Positions 38,881 to 51,066 of a DNA stretch of 64,000 nt are shown piece by piece. The stretch is from Lepus europaeus. Taxonomy: Eukaryota; Chordata; Mammalia; Lagomorpha; Leporidae. A model generated the notes under the pieces. The model did not search any database and was not told where the DNA came from. It saw nothing but the letters and a program-made list of their open reading frames with translations. The position numbers and the translations under genes are program-made. The stretch is from the NCBI RefSeq assembly GCF_033115175.1, contig NC_084828.1, forward strand, positions 96,287,388 through 96,351,387, read 5' to 3'. Positions within the stretch are counted from its first letter, which is position 1, and each line of letters begins with the position of its first letter.

Positions 38881-41649
38881 AGTACCTCTTATGTTGCTTA
38901 ACTGAGGTTTGCACGGTTTCTGATTTTTTTTTTTCCTCTGCTATTTATTGCCTCCCCTCTGCAATGCACAATGTTTGTCTCCAGATGGTGCTAAAATAAT
39001 GCTGTGAGAGATATAAAATCAGCCCTGAAACTCCAGACTTCTTTTTTTTTTTTTTAAGTTATCTTTGGTTATGCCACTAGAAATCGAGCTATTAAGCAAA
39101 ACAACAATTCAGATCATTTTCAAAACAAATCCTAGTAAGCAATGCACCTTGGCCGTGTCTGCCCTCCTCTCTTAGACTCCCATAAGCCCAACGTAGAGAA
39201 GGCAGATTCCAAGTGGGTTGGGTTTGATTTGGTGCTTGATTCTGCCAAAAAGAATAACATAGTTAAAAGTAGAAGATGGCTCCTAGGAACTGATTACAGC
39301 TGTGGAAACCATCTCTGGGAGCAAGAAATTGTGATCGGGAATATGCCAGGAACTTCAAGCTTCTGCCTCCCCTACCAGTTAAATCATTGAGCTGGGAGAC
39401 GAGGACCTGTGATACACAAGGTTTCTAGCAAGGTGTTTGATGGTGCACGTTGTGATATCCTTGGGGACAATCTGAAGGTGGGTGGCAGGATTCGAACCTC
39501 ACTGAGGATGGCTGAACATGCTGTTGAATCATGGACCAAGGCCAGCCTGGAAGGGAGAGATGCTCTGCTGGCATAAAGGGGAGCTCCGTGCTCAGTCCTG
39601 ATCTGGTCAATGCTTTTATTGCTGGTGAGCATCCCAAGAAGGGAGACTAGAGCGCCAGCTGCCCTCCTGAGTGTGCAAGTCACTCAGGGCCAGGACACCA
39701 TAAAGCTGGCCAGACCTGCTTCTGACTCTTGCCTGATGCTTGCTCTGGAGGGTCAGGGGTGGGGTGCACCAGCTTTGTTCACAGCTTCCATAGGGAAGCA
39801 TGATGGACAGCAATGCTGTCAATGCCACTTGGATCGATGTCTCCCAACACAGTGCTAACTTTTGTGGGCAGAGGGACCATAATTGCAATGGTTGAATAAA
39901 AGATATAAACCTCATGGCTGTTGTAAGAAACTCTAAGGTTTCATATCATGAGTGTGAGATGCCTCTGTGCTTTGTGGTTTAGGGAAGGAACCTCCCCCGC
40001 AGTGAAGAGAAGGGAGGGTCTCAGGAGAGAGCCTCATGATACCGTAAGGGGGACGGCCCAGTTACGCTGGCCATGGACAAACTACCCCGCACTTAGTGGC
40101 TGAAAACAGCTACACTGATTTTTTTTCCTCAGGACTCTGCAGTATGGGCCAGGCTCAGTGGAGATGGCTCCTGGGCTCCCCTGGGCTGTCCTTGGGACAG
40201 CTCAAAGGCTGGGGTTGGGATCATGTGAAGATGTCCGGCAGGTGGCTCTGGGAGGATATGGGAGCTGGGCGCTGCTCAAGCAGGGCTCCTTGGCCATTTT
40301 TGTCTCAAGGTGGCCCCTGCAACATGCGGCGTTGGCATTACTGGATTTCCTACAGGGAAGCTCAGGGGTCCTGAGTCACATGTCCCCAAAGGAAGAGGGG
40401 ACATAAATCAAGCCTCTTAAATCAAGGGGCATCTTTTCCGCTGCATTTCTGTTCACAGGACAGCCACGAAGGCACCCGTATTCTTGAGCAGGGGATGGAT
40501 TAGACTCAATGTTTCAGCAAAAGAACATCTTCAGGGTTCTGAAGGAGTGTGTAAGCATCCAATACGCCCCTGGCTGATTCTGGAAAATCCGATTTGCTCC
40601 AGGTGATCACATGAGATGCCCACACAGGCAGCATCTGTGAGGCCGTGAGATGTCCGAACCGCAGTGGAGGAACCACAGGATGCTCATAAGGCCTGAGGGG
40701 GTCAGAGGAACTCGCTAAGAGTGAAGGGCTCTCCGTAGTCCACAAGCCCAGCCTCCGTGCCCGCCATCAAGGGAGGAAAGGATTCTGACAGCTGGGATTT
40801 CGGGCATGGGCCCTGAGCAATTGTCACGGCGCTCCAGCCTCTGGGGTTGGCCCTCTTTCAGCTGGAGGATCTGGGAAATAGACAGACATCAGTGATCTGC
40901 ATGAGAACAGGAGGGTGCAGACCAAAGCCGTGGACGCTCAAACCTGAGAAGGACCTCAAATGACAGATCGGGTTCCTGAAGCCTCTCGGGAATGCCTCTG
41001 CTGAAGAACATCTGTAGAGAACGGACAGAAGCCCACTCTACGTTCTCAGCCTGCACCCTGCCCAGAAAGGCAGGAACTGCTAGGAGGGACATACACTAAA
41101 TGGTAGACAAACCGACCCCAGCGCTCTCAGGAGCTGGCTCGAGATGTGCTGTCCGGCAGGTGTGCGTGCAGTGCAAAGCCTCAGACTTCTTCCCTTCTGC
41201 TGTTGTGTAGGCAGTAAAGTCATAGCACTTGATGTGGCTCTCCCTGCAGCCCAGCACTGGGGGAATTCATCCCTATTTGCCCAGGACTTTTCCCACTTTG
41301 GAAGTGAAAGTCCCATACCCTGGGAACCCCTCCACCCCAGGCAGTCCATGGCAGTTGGCCACCCTAAGCGCCAGCACTGCCAGAGCTGTTTGCACAGAAG
41401 TCCCTGCAGCTTACGTCACTCATAACTGCCATGGGCAAGTGCAGAGCGATGGTTGAAGAGATAGGAGGAGCTAGAGCTGGGTTGAGTCCTGAAAACGTTC
41501 CGTGAAGGAGGAAGCCACAGGAACCTAGAAACATAGGACCAGACCTTCGGACCAGCTGTCAGAGGTGACTGGGGGGTGCAGGGTCAGGCCAAGGGAGTCC
41601 TTCCCAGGCTAGTTCACAGATTGGCATGTGCTGAAAATAGCATACTTTA
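38881..41649. other. Intergenic DNA without CSINEs, no gene recognised
   Basis: A 2.8-kb CSINE-free stretch. 39380-39905 is moderately GC-rich and ends with AATAAA at 39895-39900, but open frames are short and stop-rich on both strands. 40400-41450 is similar. An old retroviral-type or transcript-derived origin is possible; I cannot name one. Confidence 0.5.
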
Positions 41650-41975
41650 GGGCCAGGTTGTAGCACAGTAGGTTAAGCTGCCAACGGGGCTGGGTCCCAC
41701 ATCAGAGTACCAGTTGGAATCTGACTGATCTGCTTCCAATCCAGCTCCCTGAAAATGTGTCTGGGAAGGCAGCAGGTGATGGCCCAAGTACTAGGACCCT
41801 ATTACCCATGTGGGAGACCCGGATGGAGTTCCTGGCTCTTGGCTTCAGCCTGGCCCAGCGCTGACCATTGCAGCCATCTGGGGAGTGAACCAGCAGATGG
41901 AAGATCTCTTTTTCTCTGTCTCTCCTTCTCTCTCTGTAACTCTGCCTTTCAAATAAGTAAGTTTTTATAAAATAA
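41650..41975 (+). mobile_element. CSINE, older type
   Basis: Head GGGCCAGGTTGTAGCACAGT; ends ACTCTGCCTTTCAAATAAGTAAG. Confidence 0.93.
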
Positions 41976-42563
41976 CATCCCACAATGGACAGAGAAAAAA
42001 TTTTCTTTGTTAAATGTTGTACATGCATTTCATCCTTTATATGGAAAATAAGGGATTTTTTGCATGTATTGACTATATTATAAAAATATAAACTTAATTG
42101 GAATTTAATTTCAAAGTTTTCCATTGATTTTAAAATTATTTTATACAAGTTTTTAAAATTTTTTAGCTTTCAAATTATTTTTTTTCTGACTGTATGTTCT
42201 CAAAATTTCCCCACTTTTGTCTGTGTTCTTTATTTTTGTCTCTCTTTGCTTGGGTTTGTGTGTGGTTATTCATTTTAGGAGTCTTGAGCCAAGCATCTTC
42301 CTAAGATACTCATTAAGGCGATTTTACAATTTAGGTAAGAAAATGCATTTGTTGCTACAGTGGTGTTTCAGAATTTTAGCCTCCTCTGACTGACAGCACC
42401 CAACAGCCAACTGGCTATCCTCAGAGACCTTATCACAGTCTGAGCTTGCTAGAGCCCTCCGCCCACAAGGAACATTTTGTTAATGCATCTTTATTTCCAT
42501 GAGAGGGCGCTGTCTACTAGGAGGGGGTCAGGGTTGATGCACATTCTGCCAACCACATGGCTA
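41976..42563. other. Intergenic DNA, AT-rich
   Basis: AT-rich stretch with no gene and no repeat I can name. Confidence 0.5.
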
Positions 42564-42751
42564 TTTCAAAAAGTTCATGGGAAATGGAATAAGAAGTTAA
42601 TTTTGATGCGAAAAAAATTTTGGAATTCATGCATAATTTTTTAATAATACGTATTTTCCATGAACTTTTGGATGTTCTTTGTATGCATGGATTTCAATTA
42701 TATTTTATACCAAAATAAACTTACTTTGACTTCCGTTTTCCACAAACTTTA
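42564..42751. mobile_element. Mariner-like palindromic MITE
   Basis: Unit 1 (42567-42670) has inverted ends CAAAAAGTTCATGG and CCATGAACTTTTG around GAATTCATGCATAA. A second, partly related unit follows in reverse orientation (GCATGGATTTCAATTATA, CCAAAATAAACTTACTTTG, CCACAAACTTT). No coding capacity. Copies related to it lie at 29445-29965 and about 61068-61300. Confidence 0.65.
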
Positions 42752-42762
42752 GAAGTCACTAT

Positions 42763-42993
42763 GGGGGCCGGCATTGTGGCATGGTGGGCTAAGAAACTGT
42801 TTGGAATCCCAGCATCTCATATCAGAGGGACAGTTTAAGCAAAACTCAGCTAATCTGCTTCCGACCCAGCTTCCTACTACTGCACGCCCTGGGAGGCAGT
42901 AGGTAGCGCAGTTCAAGTACTTGGGCCCCTGCCATCTACATGAGGGACCCAGATGGTGTTCTGGGCTCCTGGCTTGGGCAATAAACCAGTGGA

Positions 42994-43046
<53 letters not shown>

Positions 43047-43090
43047 CTTGCAGATAGATGAAAATGAATACACTTTTTTTTTTTTTTTTA
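42763..43090 (+). mobile_element. CSINE, diverged, with expanded (TC)n
   Basis: Head GGGGGCCGGCATTGTGGCAT; shortened middle; ends CCTTGCAGATAGATG and T-rich tail. Flanked by AGAAGTCACTAT (42751-42762) and AGAAGTCATTAT (43091-43102). Confidence 0.9.
42999..43044 (+). repeat. (TC)23 microsatellite inside a CSINE
   Basis: Forty-six bases of uninterrupted TC, grown from the CSINE's own CTCTCT tract. Confidence 0.97.
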
Positions 43091-43102
43091 AGAAGTCATT
43101 AT

Positions 43103-45587
43103 AGAATCTTTGACAGCTGCTTGGCTTCTAATTGATTCTGGTGTCATCTTAGCTCCCCACACGGCTTGGCTTCCAGGCCTATGAGTGCTGCCCTTCCCCT
43201 GATTCAGGGAGGGGCTCCTCGTACTCTCAGCCAGAGAAGCACACGGTACATGATGCAGAGAGGAAGTGGGCAAGATTACATCAAGGGACAGAAAACCAGC
43301 TTGACTGGGAAAGCTTTTACAACTTTAATTTGGTAAAACAAAACAAGTGGGAGCAAGTGTAGGTTTTTCCAATGGGAAATATAAGATGGAAAATATACTC
43401 TATTGATTCATTAAATGCAGATTAAGCAGTTGCTATGTGCATGAACTTTGTGGGAACTGGGGATGTCTAAGCCAAACTCAGTGTGGAAGAGCCCAGCAGG
43501 TGCAGGGCAGGGGCAGGGCAGGTGCAGACTGTGCCTCACCCAGCATTGGCTACTGATCCTTGAGCTCAGACCCCTTTCCAACACACAGCTCCTGGGGGAC
43601 CCACCCTGAGCCAGTGTTTGCTGAAGATGGTTCTGGTTCATGGGCAGATGGCTCCTAATGGCTCCCGGGGTCCAGTGCTGAGGCATTAGTTTCCACTTCC
43701 AGAGTGGAGCCTCCACCCTTCTCTGCCTCCTCCTTCACCCATGCTCTTGTTTGCCAGTGTCATTGTCTCTCCCCCATCAGTGGCACAGAGGGCTAGAGCC
43801 CTGCGTGTTCATAACACACAAGCCAGCCACGGCAGAAGAGTCGCCGTGAAGACAGGGTGGCAGGCCAGCTGTGGCTGCGGCAAACATGGTCTCTGTGCCC
43901 TAAGAGGCGATCTCCCCTAGTGCAAGAACATAGCTGAGTGGACAGTGTCAGACAACATGAACTTAACACCACACTTAGCCAAATGCTTCTGGTGGGGACA
44001 AAACTAAGCACTTGAGATACTCTGGTTGCAAAATATCCCTGTCCGACTGAGGCCCCATTTCCAGAGTAGCTGGCAGGCTCCCTGGCCCTACCCTTCTGCC
44101 CCACAAAGCAGTCTGGCCCGCAAGTGGAAAAGAGAGAGAGGGGGAGAACTGAGGCCAGGAGACAAGGGGGCTCAAAGTAGCTGCCTGGAAGTTGGGAGGC
44201 GTGGGGGCAGCTGACGTGCCATAAAGCAGTGCTCACGCAGCACTTCATGTTCCGTGGAGGAAGCATCAGTCATTCTTGGCAAAGGCAGGGAAGTGATGAT
44301 GAGAATTAGGGGGGCCAAGCCCCCCTCCACTCACTCCAGGTTACACTGCGCCCTCCTCTCCCATGTTCCCTTCTCAGGTTCCCTGGCCAACAGCTCTACC
44401 CTGGACTATTCTTTGAGTTTGTGGACAGCGGACATAGGAATAACAACCTACCTTTGAACTTGCCAGTTGATTACATCAGAAAGTAAACCAACCTTGAGCT
44501 GTTAGTTTTGGGTTTTCTACAAAGAGCTCATGTTCCCACCCCTCTCCACAATCTCACTACATGCATTTTCTGTTGGTCTAGCCTTTCCCGAGTAACCACT
44601 TCCTGACCTTTCTTAAGTGGAATGATCCTAAATTTCTTTTGATTAAATCTCACATTCTCTGTTAACTTCTCGAAATGTGGCATGTGTTAGCTATTTACAA
44701 GGAGTGGACATGATCTCCAACAGTGAACAAATGACGTAGGGACTGTGAGAGCACCAACGCTTTCTTTAGCACACTGCTGCCTGTCCCTGGACGTGGCTGC
44801 CTGCTCCTGGGCACCATTGGTTCTTTCCCTGAGCGCTACCACCCTGACTGAGACAGCAGAATCCCCAGTACCAGAGTCTGGCTGTGTGTCTGTACTCACT
44901 CTGAATGTAGGGCTCCTAACCAAGGTGAGCCTCTCCCATGCACCTGTCCCCACGCTTCCAGCCTCTCTCCGTATCACCCTTGTCTTCCCACTAGTTCCAT
45001 TAGAACCTGAGGCCTGGAGCTTCAATCTGTTGCTTAACCCAGAACGTGATGGGACTGGCTGTTGTACAATTCCAGCACAAAAGAAACTGCTCACATCGCA
45101 GGGCTGGCTCTTTGATCTGCACTCACAAGTTGACACAGGAACACCAGCAGCGAAGATTTCCCATGTCCTGAAGTGTGTTCAAGGGGTCAGACAACAAAGA
45201 GTGAAGAAAATGCTCCCTGCGGAGAGCCTCGCCAGATTCGGGACAAGCAGGAGGCTTAGTTCCCTTGTCCAGGTCTTGCATTAGCTCCCAGCCCTCTCTC
45301 CTCATGCCCGAAGCCCAGTCAGAGAGGAGAACGACCCACTTTCTGATTTCATTCTTAATCCTTTTAAGGGTCCAGATAAGCCTCTGGAAACCAGGACATC
45401 AGCAGTTGGCCAACCTCCGTCTCGTGATTCTCGAATTGTCTGCTCATCCACACCTGTGTACCCAAGTTCTCACCCACTGGGAGAACTACCTACGTAAGGA
45501 ATTGGACTCCTGATCGCAAGATGGTTCATGCTATTGCTGAACCAGTGCTGTACCTCTTGGCTATTCAATAGAATGATGAGGTTGACT
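43103..45587. other. Intergenic DNA, no gene recognised
   Basis: An L2- or MIR-like phrase occurs near 43415-43475 (GCAGTTGCTATGTGCATG). The longest open frame (44745-45284, plus, 179 codons) has no recognisable domain, no clear splice partners and is overlapped by a 149-codon frame on the other strand, so I do not call it a gene. Confidence 0.5.
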
Positions 45588-45603
45588 CAAAGCTACCTCA
45601 TCT

Positions 45604-45893
45604 GGCCAGCGCCGCGGCTCAATAGGCTAATCCTCCGCCTGCGGCGCCAGCACACTGGGTTCTAATCCCGGTTGCCCCTCTTCCAGGCCAGCTCTCTGCT
45701 GTGGCCAGGGAGTGCAGTGGAGGATGGCCCAAGTGCTTGGGCCCTGCACCTGCATGGGAGACCAGGAGAAGCACCTGGCTCCTGCCATCGGATCAGCGCG
45801 GTGCACTGGCCATTGGAGGGTGAACCAACAGCAAAGGAAGACCTTTCTCTCTGTCTCTCTCTCTCACTGTCCACTCTGCCTGTCAAAAAAAAA
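45604..45893 (+). mobile_element. CSINE, younger type, perfect 16-bp target duplication
   Basis: Head GGCCAGCGCCGCGGCTCAAT; about 40 bp missing around GGTTCTAATCCCGGTTGCC; ends ACTCTGCCTGTC plus A-run. Flanked by identical CAAAGCTACCTCATCT (45588-45603, 45894-45909). Confidence 0.97.
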
Positions 45894-45909
45894 CAAAGCT
45901 ACCTCATCT

Positions 45910-48723
45910 GAGAACAGAAGGAACACAGAAGGGCAACAGAACACAATAGAGCTCTTTCTAAATCCCTGGGTCCCAACATGGAAATCAGGGGTTCAGTCTG
46001 TAGTGCAGTTCCTGGGGTCGAATCTGGGTCCATCTGGGAGGTTACAGGGCAGGCAGGTGTTGCTTCCACAGGAAGAGAACATTCCTAGTAACCTGAGTCA
46101 TTCAACAATGGAATGGAATTCCAGAGTAGAGAGGTTCCTGGATTTGGACACCCTCAAACTCACTGCAGGGGGTTCCTGCACTGAGTGGAGGCTGGTCCGG
46201 AAGCCCTCAGTGAGGGAGCCTGTTTGGGTGGGAGGCAGGAGTCGGGGATACAAGATTGAGTGTGACATCGACCCTGCTTTCCGATGAGGGCCCTCCCAAG
46301 TAGGAGAATTGTTCTGCTGGATTTAATGCAGGCAGAGGGCAAGAACCACCGCTTACACTTTTCTCGTGTGTTCCTACAACTACTAGAGTGAGCATCTGGC
46401 TGACAAGAATGATACCTTCCCTCTGTGTTTCCTTAACACCTAGCACAGTGGAATGTCTAGGAAATAGTATGGAAGTTAAGGAATATGTGTCAGAGAAGAC
46501 TCAACACATGCCAATAAGTGGGTCCACAGAATCTTCACAATTGGGTTGAAAGGACCCTTTGCAACCCCCATAGTCCACAGGCTGGATACAGAAGTGCCCG
46601 AATGTAATAAGGTTCGAGTTACTTGACTCAAGCAGCCCCAGGACAAACTTCAACGTCAAGGCCATGGCTATCCTGAACATCTCCCTGTCCAAGGCCCCAG
46701 CAAGTGCATATGGGGCTCACTGGGAGACAACAGGTCCACCTCTCCTCTTCCTTCCTGTCTGAAGAGTGCCACTCATTCACCTGGCTTTGGAGCTGCAGTC
46801 GGAACCCAGCCGAAGTAGTGGATGTACGTCTCTGCCCTGACTGGCAGTTCCCTGAAAAACAGCTAACTAAAAGCAGGGTAATCATTTACCACTTATTTAC
46901 CTTCTAAACCTGCATTTGACATCACTTCACCATGGCTGAGTCAGCACTAAAGTCAACAGGTGAAAGTTTTTTCTGAAAAATTGATTGCCCCAGATATTCT
47001 CAACTGATATTATGTGGGCAAACTCCTTTTTGTAGCTCTTCGATTATTAACCAAACTCAATATATTTTTCTATTTCTTTAGTTTTTCTTTTCAAATATAG
47101 GAAACAGCCATGTTTTCTATTGTGAGAATGATTTGCTGGCTTTTACTAAGTATTGGAAGAAACCCAGGCTCGACCAATTCCTTGGAATGTGATGTGGAGA
47201 AGTTCTAGAACCTGCACCTCTGTTTTCTTTTCTTTGGGGTAAAGGAGGGAGGATGAAAAGGCTCTGTGGCTTTTCAGAACTGAGTCCACAACATTCGCTA
47301 TGACAGACGCCGATTTCCCGGGGAAGACAGCTCCCCTGGGAAAGCTCAGCTCTCCCCATCTCTTTCACCTATCTGTGATGCTCTCGAGTGGGTGTCAAGG
47401 CCACCATGAACAGCACACAGAAGGAAGTCTTCTTTCAAACCAGAGCAAGTGAGAGGTTTCCCACCATGTCTTTGTGGTCTCGAAAAGCCCACGACGAGGA
47501 CCACCGGGTCCTCGAGTCCCAGCGCACACACGGGATCGCCAGCCCAAATGGCAAAGGAACGCCCCTTGGAAGGGCAGAGTCGATGAAGTACACGCTGCTC
47601 GTTCCACGCAAGGCTTGGACTCTGCCTTTTCCCCAGGGATGCACTGGGATGCAGCATGGGAAGGGCCTCGGCCACAAAACTGAGTGAGCCGTGTCCCTGC
47701 AGGTGCACCTTCCTAAGCACTGCACCCCTCCCTTTTTCCTGGCCCCCCTCGAATCCGCACCTTTCTCTGCCTCTCCTCTTACATGCACTCCAGTGTCGTT
47801 CTTTTGGGGATCTGGATTTGCAGAGCCGGGTCATGGTTATGGGGGCAAATTTGGGGGGGAGGCTTTTCCCACTCCCAGAAAAGAAGCAATCACCTCAGGT
47901 CACTGTGGTTTAACCATATTTGCCGTGCCGTGGTCAGGCCCACGTCTTCCAGCTGCGATGCCTTGGCACTGAGTACACAGGGCTCTTCCAAATGACTGTT
48001 GAGGCCTTCCAGGGCAACTGGTGCTAAGCTTCCTTCACCAGAAGCCTGATAGGTGCTTGGACAAGGGTAATTTGCATTCCACGGATCGATGTTTTCCATT
48101 GGAGAAATAAACCCCAGTCTGTCTTCTCAGGACAGACGCGCTGATGACTTTGTATAATGACTTAATGCAGGTTGCTCTTCGCTGGGCCAAACGAGCAGGG
48201 GGGTGAACTCCTTTCCCGGCAGGATGGGGTCTTCTCTTCACTCTGTGTCCAGGCGCCTAACACTTCAGGCAGGAGGTGCGCCATCACTGTTTGTCCACTG
48301 AACCTAAGAATGAAGAAACCAGGCTTCGCAGAAGTTTATAGCCAGGCCTCCCAGGGCCTAGGCCCTTTAAGTAACAGAAAGGGCAGAACCAGGAATCTGG
48401 TCCAAAGACTCACACACCAACCACGGCTACTTCCTCCCGGCACAACCAATCATTCTTCCGCCGTTTGCTGGCAAGCACTTGCTCCTGCTGTGTTTTGGAA
48501 GGGAGGCTGGGTGTCGAGTTTTCACCTCCGCTCTCCTTGCAGGAGGTGATGTTCCAGCCCCTTCTGGCTCAAGCCTTCTCCTCCTAGACCGGTGTCTGCT
48601 TTCAGGGCCACGGACAGAACCAACCTGCAAGAAATCCTGCACTTCGCTGGTCCTTTCTGTCCAGGCTCCTGCAATCTTCCTCGGGACAGTCGTCCGCCCC
48701 CGTGCCTCCTTGCTGAAGAGCTT
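45910..48723. other. Intergenic DNA without CSINEs, no gene recognised
   Basis: A second CSINE-free stretch of about 2.8 kb. Overlapping open frames on both strands around 47346-47834 (up to 162 codons) look like GC-rich chance frames. No splice-consistent gene or known domain is seen. Confidence 0.5.
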
Positions 48724-48775
48724 TTAATTTTTAAGATTGATTTTCTTTATTTGAAAGAGTTAGAGAGAGAGTGAA
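48724..48775 (-). mobile_element. CSINE 3'-end fragment
   Basis: TTTAAGATTGATTTTCTTTATTTG and AAGAGTTAGAGAGAGAGTG, then an abrupt change to unrelated GC-rich sequence. Confidence 0.75.
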
Positions 48776-48779
48776 GAGC

Positions 48780-49010
48780 CCCTTTGCGAAGTGCAGAAGC
48801 TTGACGCCTTCCCCGGCCGCCATCCTGAGCCCGCCACCGCCAGCCCCAGGGCAGGCTCCACCCCGCCGGCGCTGCCGGAGCCCTGCTGCCCGCACCGGAG
48901 CTGACCCGGCCTCCGCTGCTCCCTGGACTTCCCCACAGCCCGCGGCCACGAGCCCCTGAGAGCCAGCGCGCACGGCCACAGAGCACTTAGTGTGCAAGCC
49001 CAGGAACGTG
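48780..49010. other. Isolated GC- and CpG-rich patch in the intergenic region
   Basis: About 230 bases with many CpG (CCCCGGCCGCCATCC, CCGCCGGCGCTGCCGG, CCGCACCGGAGCTGACC) in otherwise ordinary DNA, directly next to a broken CSINE tail. Open frames pass through on both strands. It may be a small CpG island or a remnant of one; no gene is recognised. Confidence 0.5.
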
Positions 49011-49588
49011 CGCAGCTAAGGAATAAACACGACGAAGCACATGGAGGACTAGAGTTACCTCCCTGTCTGGGATTGGCGGGCAGCTGGCTGAAGCTGACCC
49101 AAGATGGCTCATGGGTCAGTCCGCTGACACGCATTCGGCGTGTGACAATCTCCTCAAGGGTGGAATCGGTGTCTTCAGGCGCAGGGGAAACACCCAGAGC
49201 TCCCTGGGGGGGCCAAGGCTACGTCTGTCTCGGAAAACCCCAAAATCTCATCGGTGTTCCCCCTTCAATGGCAGTGAGTAAATGGCAATGTTTCTTTCTA
49301 AGGAAACAAAAACCAAAACCCCCCAAGTCAGGGATTGTTTTGTTCAGCTTGACACCAAAGCTGTTTTAGGATGTTGCATGTTGGGCATATGGAGTGGTGG
49401 CAATAAAGCCAATTCATAAAATGCACTGTTAACAAACTGCTGGTGAGTTTCCCGTGTCTGAGTTCCCACCACAGTTAGCATGGAAGCAGTAGCAAAGGAA
49501 AAGAGAAACCAGCTGAGCTGATTTAATATGCCAATTAAATAGCAGGTGTATACATTTGCATAGCCTTTCTGATGGGCAATTTAATGAC
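49011..49588. other. Intergenic DNA
   Basis: Nothing I can name between the GC-rich patch and the following CSINE. Confidence 0.5.
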
Positions 49589-49604
49589 AGAAATGAACAG
49601 CTTT

Positions 49605-49942
49605 GAGCCTGGCACTGTGGCGCAGCAGGTAAAGCCATTGCCTGCAATGCTGACCTCCCATATAGCCACCGGTTCGAGTCCCAGCTGCTCCACTTCGGAT
49701 CCAGCTTGTTGCTAATGGCCTGGAAAAGCAGCAGAGGATGGCTCAAGTGCTTGGGCCCCTGAACCCATGTGGGAGACCTGGAAGAAGCCCCTGGCTCCTG
49801 GCTTTGGCCTGGTCTAGCCCTGGCCATTGTGGCCATCTGGGGAGTGAACCAAAAGGTAGAAGAGCTCTTCCCCTCTTTCTCTGTCTCCTTCTCTTTCTCT
49901 CTGTAACTATGACTTTTGAATAAGCAAATATTCTTTTAAAAA
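49605..49942 (+). mobile_element. CSINE, older type, perfect 16-bp target duplication
   Basis: Head GAGCCTGGCACTGTGGCGCA; ends ATGACTTTTGAATAAGCAAA. Flanked by AGAAATGAACAGCTTT (49589-49604, 49943-49958). Confidence 0.96.
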
Positions 49943-49974
49943 AGAAATGAACAGCTTTAACAATGTTCATATTG

Positions 49975-50300
49975 GGAGGGCACTGTGGCACAGAAGGTTA
50001 AAAGTTGCCACCTGCAATGCTGGCATCCCATACAGGAGCGCTGATTTGAGTCCTGGTTGCTCCACTTCCGACTCAGCTCCCTTCTGATGTGCCTAGGAAA
50101 GCAGCGGAGGTTGACCCAAGTGCTTGGACCCTTGTCAACCATGTGGGAGGCCCAGATGCAGTCCAGGTTCCTGGCTTTGGAATGGCCCAGCCCTGGATGT
50201 GGTGGCCGTTTGCGGAGTGAACCAGCACATGGAGGATTCTGTGTGTGTGTGTGTGTCTTCCTCTCTCTCTGCCTTTCAAATAAATAAAATTTTTTTTTAA
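49975..50300 (+). mobile_element. CSINE, older type, first of two at one target
   Basis: Head GGGAGGGCACTGTGGCACAG, (GT)n at 50231-50252, ends CCTTTCAAATAAATAAAATT. Left target TGTTCATAT (49964-49972), right GTCCATATC (50302-50310). Confidence 0.94.
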
Positions 50301-50311
50301 AGTCCATATCT

Positions 50312-50655
50312 GGGGCCAGCACTGTGGCATAGAGGGTAAAGCTGCCGCCTGCAGTGCCAGCATCCCATGTGGGTGCCGGGTCGAGTGCAGGCTGCTCCAC
50401 TTCTGATCCAGCTCTCTGCTATGGCCTGAGAAAGCAGTAAAAGATGGCCCAAGTCCTTGGGTCACTGTGCCTTTATGGGAGGCTGGAAGAAGCTCCTGGC
50501 TCTTGGCATCTGAAAGGCCCAGCTCTGGCCATTGCGGCCATTTGGGAAGTGAACCAGCGAATGGAAGATTTCTTTCTCTCTCTCTCTCTCTCTCTGCTTC
50601 TGCCTCTTTGTAACTGCCTTTCAAATTTAAAAAAAAAAATCAGTATTTTAAAAGA
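50312..50655 (+). mobile_element. CSINE, older type, second of two at one target
   Basis: Head GGGGCCAGCACTGTGGCATA; ends AACTGCCTTTCAAATTT plus A-run. Flanked by GTCCATATC (50302-50310, 50660-50668). Confidence 0.95.
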
Positions 50656-50761
50656 AATGTCCATATCATTTAAATAAAGAATTTCACTTCTAAGAATCTA
50701 TCCTGGAGAAAAAACTATAAAGCCATGGATTCCGGAATAAAAGAATTCAATGCAGCTTTAA

Positions 50762-51066
50762 AAATTTTTGTGTTTGTTTAAATTTATTTGAGAGAGAGAC
50801 AGAGTGAGAGACAAACACAGAAAGAGAAAGCTCCCACTGGTTCACTGTCGAGTTGCCCACAATGGCTGGGGCTAGGTCAGATCCAAGCCAGGTATCCAAG
50901 CTGGGTGTCCCACACAGGTGGGAAGTATCAAAGTACTTGAGAGCCACCTCCTGCCCTCTCAAGGTATGCATTAGCAAGAAGCAGAAATCGGGAGCTGGGA
51001 CTCAAACCCAGGTACTGCAGTAGGAGGTGCAGGGGTCCCAACCCTGAGAGTACCACTAGGCCAAAA
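50762..51066 (-). mobile_element. CSINE-related, old head variant
   Basis: TTTAAATTTATTTGAGAGAGAG, CCACTGGTTCACTGTCGAG; ends GTACCACTAGGCCAAAAGC, the reverse of the TTTGGCCTAGTGG head variant. Confidence 0.82.

Noticed and set aside
44745-45284. 179-codon plus-strand frame
   Set aside because: No recognisable domain, overlapped by a long frame on the other strand, no promoter or splice partners seen.
47346-47834. 162-codon minus-strand frame
   Set aside because: Three or more overlapping frames on both strands show it is chance in GC-rich DNA.
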